From: Devosia sp. SD17-2
Lineage (GTDB): Bacteria; Pseudomonadota; Alphaproteobacteria; Rhizobiales; Devosiaceae
Direction: 5' to 3'
Length of the DNA stretch: 64,000 nucleotides
Assembly (NCBI RefSeq): GCF_029201565.1
Contig: NZ_CP104002.1
Coordinates: 1,753,001-1,817,000, forward strand
Below the pieces are notes generated by a model. That model did not search any database. It was not told the origin of the DNA and saw only the letters and a program-made list of their open reading frames with translations. Both the position numbers and the translations under genes were made by a program. This document shows, in pieces, positions 51,900-61,069 of this stretch (position 1 is the stretch's first letter; each line of letters begins with the position of its first letter).

Positions 51900-52132
51900 T
51901 ACTCGGGCACGTTGGTTTGCAGTGCCAGGGCATGGAGGGCTCCCCCCATGTCGCCCTGCAGGGCCGCATAAACCAGCTGATGTTGCTGAACGCGGGATTT
52001 CCCGCGGAACTGCTCGGAAATCACCGTCGCAGCATAATGGTCACCGTCGCCGGCCAGATCGCGGATTTCGATTTCCGCATCGGGCAGGGCGGCCTTGATG
52101 CGGCGCTCGATCTCACTGGCGTCCATTGGCAT
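51899..52132 (-). CDS. bolA: BolA family protein
   Basis: A 77-residue BolA-like protein, partner of monothiol glutaredoxins in iron-sulfur handling. It shows SEIERRIKAALPDAEIEIRD, GDGDHYAATVISEQFRGKSR (the BolA loop with a conserved His) and VQQHQLVYAALQGDMGGALH. Start at ATG 52132 is favoured because GGGGAG is seven bases upstream; GTG 52138 and ATG 52126 are alternatives. First gene of a four-gene overlapping run that lies near grxD. Confidence 0.93.
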   Translation of the reverse strand: MPMDASEIERRIKAALPDAEIEIRDLAGDGDHYAATVISEQFRGKSRVQQHQLVYAALQGDMGGALHALALQTNVPE

Positions 52133-52223
52133 GTGCACTCTCCCCGTAATTCAAAAGCCGAACAGTTCGGCCCACGCCCTTGATATGGCATGGGCCTCCC
52201 GCGGCTTCAATATCGGGTGGGGG

Positions 52224-52823
52224 CTATTGCCCAGACGCGGCTTCGGCTTCCGGCTCGACGTCCGCGCCGATGCAGCATTCGGCGTCCGAGCGGGTGGCAA
52301 AATTGGCAAGGATGAAGTCGACGATCGGGCGGGCCTGGTCAGCCACTTCGGTAGCGTAGAGGCAGTCGAGCACATAGCCACGGCTTTGGGCCACTGTCTC
52401 GGTGTGCACGAGGGTCAGCGGCATGCCCATGGGAGAATCGGTGCTGGTGCCCTCGTAAATCAGCGCGGTGGCGTCCTGGAAGGCAGTGGTGCTGGCCGTG
52501 CCGAGCGCGAAGCCGGGGAGCGACTCGATCCAGCCCGCGGTGACCGCGTCGCGATCCAGTGCGCCGAGGGCACTTTCCGCCGTCCAGCTTGTGTCTTCCA
52601 CCGGCACAACACTGAGCTCGCACTGCAGCGGGGCATTGGGATGGTTGATCGTGAGGCTTTCAGAGGCCCCGCCCGTGGCGATCATGGTCTCTGGATAGAT
52701 CAGCGTATAGGGCTGATCAGCGAGGATGGACCGGGTGATATTGACGCTCTGGGCCATGCTGGCCGCCGGCAGAAGCCCCATGCAAACGCCCGCCAGCGCC
52801 GCGACTGCCCAGTTCCGGTTCAT
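52224..52823 (-). CDS. Secreted protein of unknown function
   Basis: A 199-residue precursor with a signal peptide (about 1-24, AVAALAGVCMGLLPAASMAQ ending in AQS). The mature part has no recognised domain; it has about four cysteines (CELS, LDCLYA, ECCIG) and an acidic C-terminal tail. GGAG is six bases upstream of the ATG at 52823, so it is a real gene. It lies between purL and bolA on the same strand. A periplasmic location is predicted; function unknown. Confidence 0.72.
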   Translation of the reverse strand: MNRNWAVAALAGVCMGLLPAASMAQSVNITRSILADQPYTLIYPETMIATGGASESLTINHPNAPLQCELSVVPVEDTSWTAESALGALDRDAVTAGWIESLPGFALGTASTTAFQDATALIYEGTSTDSPMGMPLTLVHTETVAQSRGYVLDCLYATEVADQARPIVDFILANFATRSDAECCIGADVEPEAEAASGQ

Positions 52824-52913
52824 TCGACTCTCCACAACCATTTTACGCCGCCCCAGGGTGAGCAAAGCCCCCCAAGAGCGGCGATCATATGGCACTGGAT
52901 CGGATTCGAATAC

Positions 52914-55139
52914 TCAGGCGGACATATAGTTGGGGAACCAAGCTTCATGCGCGGTCCGCATCGCTGCCACCGAAAGCGGCTTCGCAGTGCCCAGAATGAG
53001 TTCGCTGCCGCCGGTGGTGCCGATCCAGGGAGCCTGGATACCCAGAGCCTTGGCCTCGTTCCACAGCGCCAGGATTTCCTCGCCCTGCGGATCGAGATTG
53101 AGCGTCACGAGGTAACGGCCTTGATCCTCGGCAAAATACTGCAGGACCGGATCATTACCCTCAAGGTCGACGACGCGCGCGCCACGGCCGCCGGCAATGG
53201 CCATCTCAGCCAGCGCGACGCCGAGGCCGCCATCGGAGAGATCGTGGCAGGCGGTGACGACGCCGGAGCGGATCAGCTTGCGCACGAAGTCGCCGGTCTT
53301 CTTTTCAGCGGCTAGGTCAACATGGGGCGCATCACCATCGCGACGGTCGAACAGATCACGCAGATAGATCGACTGGCCGAGATGGGTGCCGCGCTCTGCC
53401 GGACCGCCGATCAAGAGGATCGGCTGGTTGTCAGCGACAAAACCGATGCGCACCGACTTCTCCCACTCGGGCAGGAGGCCCACGCCACCAATGGTCGGGG
53501 TAGGCAGGATGCCGCGGCCATTGGTTTCGTTGTAGAGCGAGACATTGCCCGAAACGATGGGGAACTCGAGGACGCGGCAGGCTTCGCCGATACCCTCGAT
53601 GGCTTTCACCAATTGGCCCATGATTTCCGGGCGCTCGGGGTTGCCGAAATTGAGGTTGTCGGTCGCCGCCAGCGGCTCCGCACCGGTCGCCGTCAGGTTA
53701 CGCCAGGCTTCCGCCACAGCCTGCTTGCCACCCTCATAGGGGTTGGCTTCGCAATAGCGCGGGTTGACGTCGGAGGTGAAGGCGAGGCCCTTGGTTTCGG
53801 CGCCATCGACGCGGATCACACCGGCGTCGCCGCCGGGGCGCTGCATGGTGTTGCCCTGGATCATGGTGTCGTACTGCTCGTAGACCCAGCGGCGCGACGA
53901 GCAATGATGACCACCGATCAGCGCCATCACGGCTTCGGCGATATCCATCTGCGGCACGTCGTCCTTGGCGAGAGCCGCCGGGATGACGGGCTCGGTCCAC
54001 GGGCGATCGTATTCAGGGGCCTCATCGCCGAGGTCCTTGATCGGCAGATTGGCGACTTCCTCACCCTGCCAGAGCACGCGGAACCGCAGATCGTCGGTCG
54101 TCTTGCCGACGGTGGCGAAGTCGAGCTCCCATTTTTCGAAAACCTTGCGCGCTTCCGGTTCCTTTTCCGGATGCAGCACCATGAGCATGCGCTCCTGGCT
54201 TTCCGAGAGCATCATCTCATAGGCGGTCATGTGCTCTTCGCGCACCGGCACCTTGTCGAGATCGAGCTCGATGCCGAGATCGCCCTTGGCGCCCATTTCG
54301 ACGGCCGAGCAGGTGAGGCCCGCAGCGCCCATGTCCTGGATGGCAATGACAGCACCGGTCGCCATCAGCTCGAGGCAGGCCTCGAGCAGGCGCTTTTCGG
54401 TGAAGGGGTCGCCGACCTGAACGGTGGGGCGCTTTTCCTCGATGTCGTCGCCGAATTCGGCCGAAGCCATGGTGGCGCCGCCGACGCCATCGCGGCCGGT
54501 CTTGGCGCCGAGGTAAACCACTGGCAGGCCAACGCCCTCGGCCTTGGAGTAGAAAATCTTGTCGGTATCAGCCAGTCCCGCCGCAAAGGCGTTGACGAGG
54601 TTGTTGCCATTGTAGCGGGCGTCGAATTCGACTTCGCCGCCGACCGTGGGCACGCCGAAGGCATTGCCATAGCCACCGACACCGGCAACGACGCCGTTGA
54701 CGAGATGGCGGGTCTTTTCATGCTCGGGCGCGCCGAAGCGCAGCGCGTTCATCGCTGCTACCGGGCGTGCGCCCATGGTGAAGACGTCGCGCAGAATGCC
54801 GCCCACGCCGGTCGCCGCGCCCTGGTAGGGCTCGATGAAGCTGGGGTGATTGTGCGATTCCATCTTGAAGACGACGGCCTGGCCGTCACCGATATCGACA
54901 ACGCCGGCGTTTTCGCCCGGGCCCTGAATGACGCGCGGGCCGGAGGTCGGCAGGGTGCGCAGCCACTTTTTCGAACTCTTGTAGGAACAGTGCTCGTTCC
55001 ACATCGCCGAGAAGATGCCGAGCTCGGTATAGGTCGGCTCGCGGCCGATCAGGTCGAGGATCTTCTGATATTCATCCGGCTTGAGCCCGTGATCCGCAAC
55101 CAGCTGCGGGGTGATGGCGATGTCGTTGCGAAGGGTCAT
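52914..55139 (-). CDS. purL: Phosphoribosylformylglycinamidine synthase, large subunit (PurL, small type)
   Basis: Fourth step of purine synthesis; the 741-residue small-type PurL needs PurQ and PurS, both encoded upstream. Family blocks are [60 protein letters not shown] and [20 protein letters not shown]. The ATG at 55139 overlaps the stop of the DJ-1/PfpI gene (ATGA), so translation is coupled to an unrelated protein. Frame open to 55232 upstream is unsupported. Confidence 0.97.
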   Translation of the reverse strand: MTLRNDIAITPQLVADHGLKPDEYQKILDLIGREPTYTELGIFSAMWNEHCSYKSSKKWLRTLPTSGPRVIQGPGENAGVVDIGDGQAVVFKMESHNHPSFIEPYQGAATGVGGILRDVFTMGARPVAAMNALRFGAPEHEKTRHLVNGVVAGVGGYGNAFGVPTVGGEVEFDARYNGNNLVNAFAAGLADTDKIFYSKAEGVGLPVVYLGAKTGRDGVGGATMASAEFGDDIEEKRPTVQVGDPFTEKRLLEACLELMATGAVIAIQDMGAAGLTCSAVEMGAKGDLGIELDLDKVPVREEHMTAYEMMLSESQERMLMVLHPEKEPEARKVFEKWELDFATVGKTTDDLRFRVLWQGEEVANLPIKDLGDEAPEYDRPWTEPVIPAALAKDDVPQMDIAEAVMALIGGHHCSSRRWVYEQYDTMIQGNTMQRPGGDAGVIRVDGAETKGLAFTSDVNPRYCEANPYEGGKQAVAEAWRNLTATGAEPLAATDNLNFGNPERPEIMGQLVKAIEGIGEACRVLEFPIVSGNVSLYNETNGRGILPTPTIGGVGLLPEWEKSVRIGFVADNQPILLIGGPAERGTHLGQSIYLRDLFDRRDGDAPHVDLAAEKKTGDFVRKLIRSGVVTACHDLSDGGLGVALAEMAIAGGRGARVVDLEGNDPVLQYFAEDQGRYLVTLNLDPQGEEILALWNEAKALGIQAPWIGTTGGSELILGTAKPLSVAAMRTAHEAWFPNYMSA

Positions 55140-55741
55140 CGGGTCGTTCCGTAGGGAGGCTCGGGGTAATATTCCATGGCGCGCTGGGTGTTGCGGGCAG
55201 TGTCCTGTCCGAACAGATGGCCCAGCAGCCACAATGACATGTCTATGCCGGCCGAGACGCCGGCACTGGTGACGACGCCGCTGTCCTGCACATAGCGTTC
55301 GTCCTGGAGAAATTCGGTGTTGGGGGCGTGGGTGCGCACGAAGTCGATGCCGGACCGGTTGGTCGTGGCCCGGCGACCTTCAAGAAAGCCGATCTTGCCC
55401 AGAATTGCGGCGCCCGTGCAGACCGAGATGTGCCAGTTGACGTCGGCCATATAGGCGCGCAGTTCGGCCAGGAATTCGTCTTCCTTGACGAGGGTGCGCG
55501 TGCCCTTGCCACCGGGAATGATCACAGCGTCGGCAGGTGGGCGATCGGCCCAGGAGTGCGTCGCTTCGACGACCATGCCCTTGCCGCAGACAATGCGCTT
55601 TTCCGGCCAGCCGAGCGTGAACACGTCGAGGCCCGCGCCAAGCAGCTTGGCCATGGAAAACACTTCCCACGGCCCGACGAAGTCGAGTTCTTCCACGCCG
55701 GGAAACAAGACGATGGCAATGGAGAAACCATGTTCAGCCAT
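55136..55741 (-). CDS. DJ-1/PfpI family protein between purQ and purL
   Basis: A 201-residue member of the DJ-1/PfpI/isonitrile hydratase superfamily. Cys108 in [13 protein letters not shown] is the nucleophilic elbow; also seen are [20 protein letters not shown] at the N-terminus with the family Glu, and [14 protein letters not shown]. Closest in pattern to isonitrile-hydratase-like members. It lies 54 bases after purQ and overlaps purL by four bases, so it is co-translated with purL. Whether it has a purine-related or damage-repair role is unknown. Confidence 0.88.
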   Translation of the reverse strand: MAEHGFSIAIVLFPGVEELDFVGPWEVFSMAKLLGAGLDVFTLGWPEKRIVCGKGMVVEATHSWADRPPADAVIIPGGKGTRTLVKEDEFLAELRAYMADVNWHISVCTGAAILGKIGFLEGRRATTNRSGIDFVRTHAPNTEFLQDERYVQDSGVVTSAGVSAGIDMSLWLLGHLFGQDTARNTQRAMEYYPEPPYGTTR

Positions 55742-55795
55742 GGTGCGCCCTCCGAAAAATGCGCAGCTCGCCGGCCTGATCGCTCAGGATGATCC

Positions 55796-56464
55796 TCAGG
55801 CCGCCCGGTCGAGGAGTGCGGCGAAGAGAGCCCGGCCATCGTCGCCACCGTGAGCTGCCTCGATGAGGTTCTCGGGGTGCGGCATCAGGCCCAGCACGTT
55901 CTTTTCGGCATTCATGATGCCGGCGATGTTGTTGATCGAGCCGTTCGGATTGGTGCCCTCGGCATAGCGGAAGGCCACGCGGCCGTTGCCTTCAAGGCGC
56001 GCCAGCGTCTCGGCATCGGCAAAATAATTGCCGTCGTGATGGGCCACCGGGCAGCGGATGATCTGGCCCTTATGGTAACCACGCGTGAACGGATTGTCCG
56101 TGTCGGTAACCTCGAGCTTGACCTCGCGGCAGACGAACTTGAGCGAGGTGTTGCGCATCAGGGCGCCGGGCAGGAGGCCTGCTTCGATGAGAATCTGGAA
56201 GCCATTGCAGACGCCGAGCACCTTGACGCCGCGGGCAGCACGTTCGCGCAGCTTGTCCATGATGGGCGAGCGCGCGGCGATAGCGCCGCAGCGGAGATAG
56301 TCGCCATAGGAAAAGCCGCCGGGAATGACGACCAGATCAACGTCCGGGATATCGGCGTCCTGGTGCCAGACGATGGCCGGAGCCTGGCCCCCGATCTTGG
56401 TCAGTGCCGCGATCATGTCGCGATCACGGTTAAGGCCCGGGAACACGATGACAGCTGCCTTCAT
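55796..56464 (-). CDS. purQ: Phosphoribosylformylglycinamidine synthase, glutaminase subunit PurQ
   Basis: Class I glutamine amidotransferase that supplies ammonia to PurL. The 222 residues have the nucleophile Cys86 in [15 protein letters not shown], the N-terminal [19 protein letters not shown] and [18 protein letters not shown], and the catalytic His in [21 protein letters not shown] lies eight bases before the ATG at 56464. Followed by a DJ-1/PfpI gene and purL; purS and purC lie upstream with an acyltransferase gene between. Confidence 0.97.
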   Translation of the reverse strand: MKAAVIVFPGLNRDRDMIAALTKIGGQAPAIVWHQDADIPDVDLVVIPGGFSYGDYLRCGAIAARSPIMDKLRERAARGVKVLGVCNGFQILIEAGLLPGALMRNTSLKFVCREVKLEVTDTDNPFTRGYHKGQIIRCPVAHHDGNYFADAETLARLEGNGRVAFRYAEGTNPNGSINNIAGIMNAEKNVLGLMPHPENLIEAAHGGDDGRALFAALLDRAA

Positions 56465-56608
56465 CGGTGGATCCTCGCTCTGTCTGGGGAATGCGCGAGG
56501 CCCTTTTGGTTGGTCTTTGGCTAAAAGGCAAGACCCTCGGCCCAGTGGGGCAGTAAAACCTTTGGGGAAGCGCCCTGGCAGCATCGCGCCGGGGCCGCGG
56601 GCACAGGG

Positions 56609-57676
56609 CTACTCTGCGGGAGCCGGCGCGGGTTTGTTCCGGCGCGTGCCCGGAATATGGGCCCAGTCCGGCCGCTCGAAGAGGAATTTGCCAAAGCCGA
56701 TTTTCTCTGTGATCCACCACAGGATAAGCGGGCCGCAGATGGCTGCCACCATTGTGAGCAGACTGACGATATTTGGCTCGTTGATGCCGACGGCCAGCAG
56801 CAGGATGCGGGCAATGCCCATGGGCAGGACGAAGGCGACATAGATCACGAGCGATTTCGTGCCCAACCAGCGCAACCAGTTCATCCACGGCAGGCGCACC
56901 AGCAGCGCCGCGGCGACCACGATGGCGACCGCACCGGCCATGGCTGTCACGAGGTGAATGCCGGGGATCGCCGCCCAGCCCATCTGGATGTGCACGGGGT
57001 CGAGCCGAAAACCGGGGCTGAAGACGAGGATGGCGTTGACGGCGGCCCAGGCGCCCAGCACCGCAAGGGCAGGGCCCACATTGTCTCCTGCCCACGCGGC
57101 GATCCGGAACAGGTGCGGCGCAAGGACATAGCCGGCGTAGAAATAGACAAAATAGGCGGCGAACTGATCGACGAGATAGCTGCCGGTCTGGACGGAAGCT
57201 ATCTGCAGCAGCGCCGCGCCAACCAGCACGGCCCAATGCGGGATCTTGAACTGATGGAAGAGCTTGCTGGCGGCGCCCATGACGGCCAGCATGTAGATGA
57301 ACCACAGCACGCCGTAGGGCTCGACAATCGCCATGGCCATGGCGCCGAGCGCCCCGCCGGGGTCGCGGCCGACGAGGGCGATTTTGAAGGCGATGTGGAT
57401 GAAGGCCCATAGGGCGTAGAAATAGAAATAGTGCACGACGCGACGGTCGGCGAAGGCGCGCCAGGGCCGGTCGATCACCTGACTGAGGAAGAGCCCCGAA
57501 ATCAGGAAGAACTCGGGCATGCGGAAGGGCATGGCGAACGCGATGGTCCAGTGCAGGAACCCGGTCTGGCCGGTGTCCTCGCCCACGCTCGATGCGCAAT
57601 ACATGATGACGACAAGAAAAATGGACAGGCCCTTGGCCATGTCCACCCAATCGTGGCGAAGTTGATCCCTGGCCAT
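56609..57676 (-). CDS. Membrane acyltransferase family 3 protein
   Basis: A 355-residue integral membrane protein of the acyltransferase-3 family with about ten helices. Typical are the N-terminal DWVDMAKGLSIFLVVIMYCA, FRMPEFFLISGLFLSQVIDR and a Pro/Ala-rich tail. It lacks the catalytic His seen in many members at helix 1 (there HWTIAFAMP comes later). Such proteins acylate sugars or export small molecules; the substrate is unknown. AGGGAG precedes the ATG at 57676. It lies between purS and purQ on the same strand, apparently unrelated to purine synthesis. Confidence 0.85.
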   Translation of the reverse strand: MARDQLRHDWVDMAKGLSIFLVVIMYCASSVGEDTGQTGFLHWTIAFAMPFRMPEFFLISGLFLSQVIDRPWRAFADRRVVHYFYFYALWAFIHIAFKIALVGRDPGGALGAMAMAIVEPYGVLWFIYMLAVMGAASKLFHQFKIPHWAVLVGAALLQIASVQTGSYLVDQFAAYFVYFYAGYVLAPHLFRIAAWAGDNVGPALAVLGAWAAVNAILVFSPGFRLDPVHIQMGWAAIPGIHLVTAMAGAVAIVVAAALLVRLPWMNWLRWLGTKSLVIYVAFVLPMGIARILLLAVGINEPNIVSLLTMVAAICGPLILWWITEKIGFGKFLFERPDWAHIPGTRRNKPAPAPAE

Positions 57677-57794
57677 TCTGAGCTCCCTCTAGCTCAGGGA
57701 ACACTAGCGCATGGCAAAGACCGGTGCGTTAAAGAGCGTTGGTAGGGGCAATCGCAAATGCGCGATTGGTAACCAAGCCGCTAAGCGGCTCAGT

Positions 57795-57878
57795 TCAGAG
57801 CGGAACCGAAGCGTAGGCCGCGAACAGCAGGCCGAGCGAGGCTACAAACATCACACAGAGGGCGAGAGTCTTACGCAT
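57795..57878 (-). CDS. Hydrophobic microprotein (27 residues)
   Basis: A short open frame from ATG 57878, with AGGA nine bases upstream, to TGA at 57795. The product starts with basic residues (MRKT) and then is almost entirely hydrophobic (CVMFVASLGLLFAAYASVPL), as a single membrane helix or a leftover signal peptide. It lies between the acyltransferase gene and purS. Nothing more can be said of it. Confidence 0.4.
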   Translation of the reverse strand: MRKTLALCVMFVASLGLLFAAYASVPL

Positions 57879-57935
57879 GCTGAATTGATCCTGCGCCATT
57901 ACGCGGCGCGCGACGGGGAGTATCGCTACAAACCG

Positions 57936-58178
57936 TTAAGCGAGAATTTCGATGGCGTAGTTTTCGATGACCGTATTGGCCAGAAGCTTTTCGCACATCT
58001 GTGCCAGCTGGTCCTTGGCGGCTTCGGCATCGGTGCCTTCGAGAGCAAGGTCAAAGACCTTGCCCTGACGCACGCCAGTCACCCCGGCAAAGCCGAGGCT
58101 GGCGAGGGAGCCTTCGATGGCCTGGCCCTGCGGATCAAGAACGCCGGCCTTGAGCGTGACGGTAACGCGCGCTTTCAT
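57936..58178 (-). CDS. purS: PurS subunit of FGAM synthase
   Basis: Small subunit that bridges PurL and PurQ. The 80 residues begin MKARVTVTLKAGVLDPQGQA and have the family pattern GFAGVTGVRQGKVFDLAL. Start at ATG 58178 is preferred over the adjacent TTG. It follows purC by 16 bases, so purC-purS form an operon. Confidence 0.95.
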   Translation of the reverse strand: MKARVTVTLKAGVLDPQGQAIEGSLASLGFAGVTGVRQGKVFDLALEGTDAEAAKDQLAQMCEKLLANTVIENYAIEILA

Positions 58179-58194
58179 CAAACTGCCCCGAATA

Positions 58195-58959
58195 CTATTG
58201 AACCAGACGCGGACCAGTGGTCAGCGCGTTGTCGTTTTCCACCAGAATGCCCAGGCGCTGGGCGACTTCGCGGTAGTTCTCGACGAGACCGCCGAGACCT
58301 TCACGGAAGCGGTCCTTGTCCATCTTGTTGCGGGTCTTGATGTCCCACAGACGGCAATTGTCTGGGCTGATTTCGTCAGCCAGGACAATGCGCATCAGAT
58401 CGCCTTCATAGAGACGGCCGAGCTCGATCTTGAAGTCGACGAGCTGGATGCCGACGCCCATGAACAGGCCGGTCAGGAAGTCGTTGATACGGATGGCGAG
58501 GCTCATGATGTCATCGAGCTCGGCGGGCGTGGCCCAGCCAAACGCGGTGATGTGCTCTTCCGAGACCATCGGGTCGCCCAGAGCGTCATCCTTGTAGCAG
58601 AACTCGATGATCGAGCGCGGCAGCTGCGTGCCGGGTTCGAGGCCGAGGCGCTTGCAGAGAGAACCGGCGGCATAATTGCGCACGATCACCTCGAGCGGGA
58701 TGATCTCGACTTCCTTGATCAGCTGCTCGCGCATGTTAATGCGGCGCAGGAAGTGGGTCGGGATGCCCATCGAGTTGAGCTTGGTGAAGATGAACTCCGA
58801 GATCCGGTTGTTCAGCACACCCTTGCCGTCGATGACTTCGTGCTTGGCGCCGTTGCCAGCCGTCGCATCATCCTTGAAATACTGCACCAGAGTGCCGGGC
58901 TCAGGACCTTCAAAAAGGATCTTGGCCTTGCCCTCGTAGATTTTGCGTCGACGATTCAT
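58195..58959 (-). CDS. purC: SAICAR synthetase PurC
   Basis: Converts CAIR and aspartate to SAICAR in purine synthesis. The 254 residues begin [20 protein letters not shown] and include [20 protein letters not shown], a typical alphaproteobacterial version, then [20 protein letters not shown] and [15 protein letters not shown]. The ATG at 58959 matches the family start; the frame is open to 59031 upstream without support. purS follows 16 bases on. Confidence 0.97.
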   Translation of the reverse strand: MNRRRKIYEGKAKILFEGPEPGTLVQYFKDDATAGNGAKHEVIDGKGVLNNRISEFIFTKLNSMGIPTHFLRRINMREQLIKEVEIIPLEVIVRNYAAGSLCKRLGLEPGTQLPRSIIEFCYKDDALGDPMVSEEHITAFGWATPAELDDIMSLAIRINDFLTGLFMGVGIQLVDFKIELGRLYEGDLMRIVLADEISPDNCRLWDIKTRNKMDKDRFREGLGGLVENYREVAQRLGILVENDNALTTGPRLVQ

Positions 58960-59185
58960 CGGGGATTCCGCTGCTCTGAAACTGCATCGCGTTAAGGCGG
59001 CTTCATGCGCCAGAACGGACCAAAAATGCAAGCCCTTTTGAGGGTGAGGGGCGTTTGCTGTGCAAACATGGCGGGCCGGGAGGAGCGTCTGCGGCCGGCG
59101 GGCCGTTGAATTGACAGGCTCGCCTGCCTACGTTCAGGGTGTGACAACCGGTATTGCCGGTGCATGCAACCGTAGGGAGACTGGA

Positions 59186-59509
59186 ATGGGCGGTTTTGAC
59201 GAGCGCAAGAAGGGCCAGGAAGCCAAGTACGCCTTCGACGCTGAAAAGCAGTTCAAGGCGGAAGCGCGCCGCAACAAGCTGCTGGGGATCTGGGCGGCCG
59301 AACTGATGAGCCTTTCGGGCGATGAAGCCAATGCCTATGCCGCTGAAGTGGTGGCTGCAGATTTCGAGGAAGCGGGCGACGAGGACGTGTTCCGCAAGGT
59401 TTCCGGCGACCTCAAGGCCAAGGGCGTCTCGGTTGGCGACGATGTGATTCGCCAGAAGATGCTAGCCCTGGCCGCTGAAGCCAACGCACAGATTGCCGCT
59501 GAGGGCTGA
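59186..59509 (+). CDS. DUF1476 / ATPase inhibitor zeta-type protein
   Basis: A 107-residue helical protein of the DUF1476 family, whose Paracoccus member inhibits F1-ATPase as the zeta subunit. The N-terminal GGFDERKKGQEAKYAFDAEK and RRNKLLGIWAAELMSLSGDE are diagnostic. GGGAG is seven bases before the ATG at 59186. It is divergent to purC and has its own terminator. Inhibition of ATP synthase is inferred from the family. Confidence 0.93.
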   Translation: MGGFDERKKGQEAKYAFDAEKQFKAEARRNKLLGIWAAELMSLSGDEANAYAAEVVAADFEEAGDEDVFRKVSGDLKAKGVSVGDDVIRQKMLALAAEANAQIAAEG

Positions 59510-59533
59510 TCGAGCCGGGCGGTTAAGATTTAG

Positions 59534-59561
59534 GGGAGCCGGCGGTGCCGGCTCCCTTTTT
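59534..59561. terminator. Terminator between DUF1476 and DUF1344-like genes
   Basis: GGGAGCCGGC at 59534-59543 pairs with GCCGGCTCCC at 59547-59556, followed by TTTTT on the plus strand. It lies between two converging genes and may work both ways. Confidence 0.88.
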
Positions 59562-59562
59562 G

Positions 59563-59865
59563 TTATCCGATGGTGACGCTGGTCGCCTCATAGGCGGTGC
59601 CGTTCATCTTCCAGTGCACGGTCACCTTCTCTCCGGCCTTGAGGCCCGGGTCCTTGAAGGTCGCTGGCAGCTGGTAGGTCTTGCCGTCAGCCAGGGTCAG
59701 CGTGTGCGCCTTGAGGTCAAAGGCCTTCACCATGCCCGATATGGTCTGGTCCGCCGGTGCAGTAACCGCAGGTTTGGCTGCGGGCGTTACCGCGGAAGCA
59801 GCAAAGGCGGCGCCGGGTGCAGCTGCAACAAGGGCGATGAGGATGGGGGCGATATATCTGCGCAT
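59563..59865 (-). CDS. Small secreted protein, DUF1344-like
   Basis: A 100-residue precursor with a signal peptide (about 1-23, APILIALVAAAPGAAFAAS) and a small beta domain (TISGMVKAFDLKAHTLTLAD, then GKTYQLPATFKDPGLKAGEK) that resembles DUF1344. Probably periplasmic; function unknown. GGAG is seven bases before the ATG at 59865; an in-frame ATG at 59877 is less supported. Convergent to the DUF1476 gene. Confidence 0.78.
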   Translation of the reverse strand: MRRYIAPILIALVAAAPGAAFAASAVTPAAKPAVTAPADQTISGMVKAFDLKAHTLTLADGKTYQLPATFKDPGLKAGEKVTVHWKMNGTAYEATSVTIG

Positions 59866-60103
59866 GATGGTCTCCATGCGTTCTTCGGGCGTGATGCCCA
59901 GCACGCCGATTTTCTGAACCCGTCGCGTCACGAATGCCATGGCATTCGCCGGCGGTTCCAAACCAACGTGTCATTGGTCTAGGCCCGGCCAGCTGCCTTC
60001 TCAAGTTAAGAATACTTAATCCGAAAAGTGGTCAAAACGCCTTATTTTGCTTGGTCTTAGGCGAAATTTTGACGGCTTTCGGGCAGCTCCACGCTTGCCG
60101 GTC

Positions 60104-60524
60104 TCAGGGCGACTTTCGCACGGTCATGGCCATGCCGATGGACGCGGGCATTGCCGGGTCAAAGCCATATTTTGCGTAGAGGTGTCGGGTATCGCCGTCG
60201 GCGATTAGGCTCACATAGGCGCCCTCTGGCGCGTGGGTGCGGAGGCGTTCAGCGAGAGCCGACATGATCGCCTTGCCCAATCCCTTGCCGTGATGCTCGG
60301 GTTCAAGCGCAATATCAACGATCTGGAATGCGGTGCCGCCATCGCCGATGATCCGGCCCATGCCGATGGCCCGACCGTCCAGCATCACCGGCTGCGAACC
60401 AGCTCTTGGGCAGCCCGAGTTCGGCCTGTTCGATGGTCTTGGGGCTGAGCCCCGCAGCCACCCGCAGCCGGAGATAGTCCTCCACTGCGGGCGTCTGGTG
60501 GGTGATCGTGTAGCCGCCCGTCAT
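60104..60524 (-). pseudogene. GNAT acetyltransferase gene split by a frameshift
   Basis: The frame from ATG 60524 (TGGYTITHQTPAVEDYLRLR and ELGLPKSWFA) runs into unrelated sequence near 60390. In the next frame the rest of a GNAT domain continues (VMLDGRAIGMGRIIG, then EPEHHGKGLGKAIMSAL, the acetyl-CoA site, to the stop at 60104). Removing one G from the GG at 60388-60389 (minus strand) joins the halves as WFAAVMLDG. Start overlaps the stop of the upstream hydrolase (ATGA). Either a young pseudogene or a sequencing error. Confidence 0.85.
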
Positions 60525-61069
60525 ATCCGCTGCATGAGGCGGGTGAACATCATCAGGCCCTCGGGCCAGGGGCCATGGCCGCTGTCGAGATTGATATGGC
60601 CCGCCTCACCGGCATTGTGAAATTCCGAGCCCCAGGCGCCTGCCAGGTCGGCGGCCGTTTCGAGCGCGCAATAGAAGTCGGTCGAGGAGGCCACGAGCAG
60701 CGACGGAAAGGGCAGGGGGTCACGCGGAAGCGGTGCGAAATCCCGCACGGCTTCGGGTGCATTGTCGCGATAGACGTCGGGTGGGCACACGAGGAGCGCG
60801 CCCTTCACCTTGCCGTCTGTGAGCTGCGCCGCGGCCTTTGCTACTGCGATGCAGCCCAGCGAATGGGCGACGATCACCACCGGCCGCTCAGCAAGCTCCA
60901 CGGCCTTGACGATCGCGTCGACCCAATCCTCCGGATCCGGATCGTCAAAATCAGCCTGCTCGACGATGGACGCGGTGCGCATCTTCTCGGCCCAGCGCTG
61001 CTGCCAGTGCCCCGGTCCTGAATTGTGCAGGCCGGGGATGATCAGGATGTCGGCGTCAGAGAGCTTCAT
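60521..61069 (-). CDS. RBBP9/YdeN-type serine hydrolase
   Basis: A 182-residue alpha/beta hydrolase of the RBBP9/YdeN family. It has DILIIPGLHNSGPGHWQQRW, the nucleophile Ser70 in VAHSLGCIAVAKA, and the catalytic His in AGHINLDSGHGPWPEG. The start overlaps the purB stop (ATGA) and its stop overlaps the GNAT start. Substrate unknown. Confidence 0.92.
   Translation of the reverse strand: MKLSDADILIIPGLHNSGPGHWQQRWAEKMRTASIVEQADFDDPDPEDWVDAIVKAVELAERPVVIVAHSLGCIAVAKAAAQLTDGKVKGALLVCPPDVYRDNAPEAVRDFAPLPRDPLPFPSLLVASSTDFYCALETAADLAGAWGSEFHNAGEAGHINLDSGHGPWPEGLMMFTRLMQRI

Noticed and set aside
52157..52171. Palindrome GCCGAACAGTTCGGC between bolA and the secreted protein gene as terminator
   Set aside because: No T tract on either strand; it may just be a chance palindrome.
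53322..55154. A 610-codon plus-strand frame opposite purL
   Set aside because: Shadow of purL; no recognisable protein features.
60006..60019. TTAA-GAATAC-TTAA as a CtrA box
   Set aside because: Spacing is six, not seven, and the neighbouring gene encodes a DUF1344-like protein with no link to CtrA.
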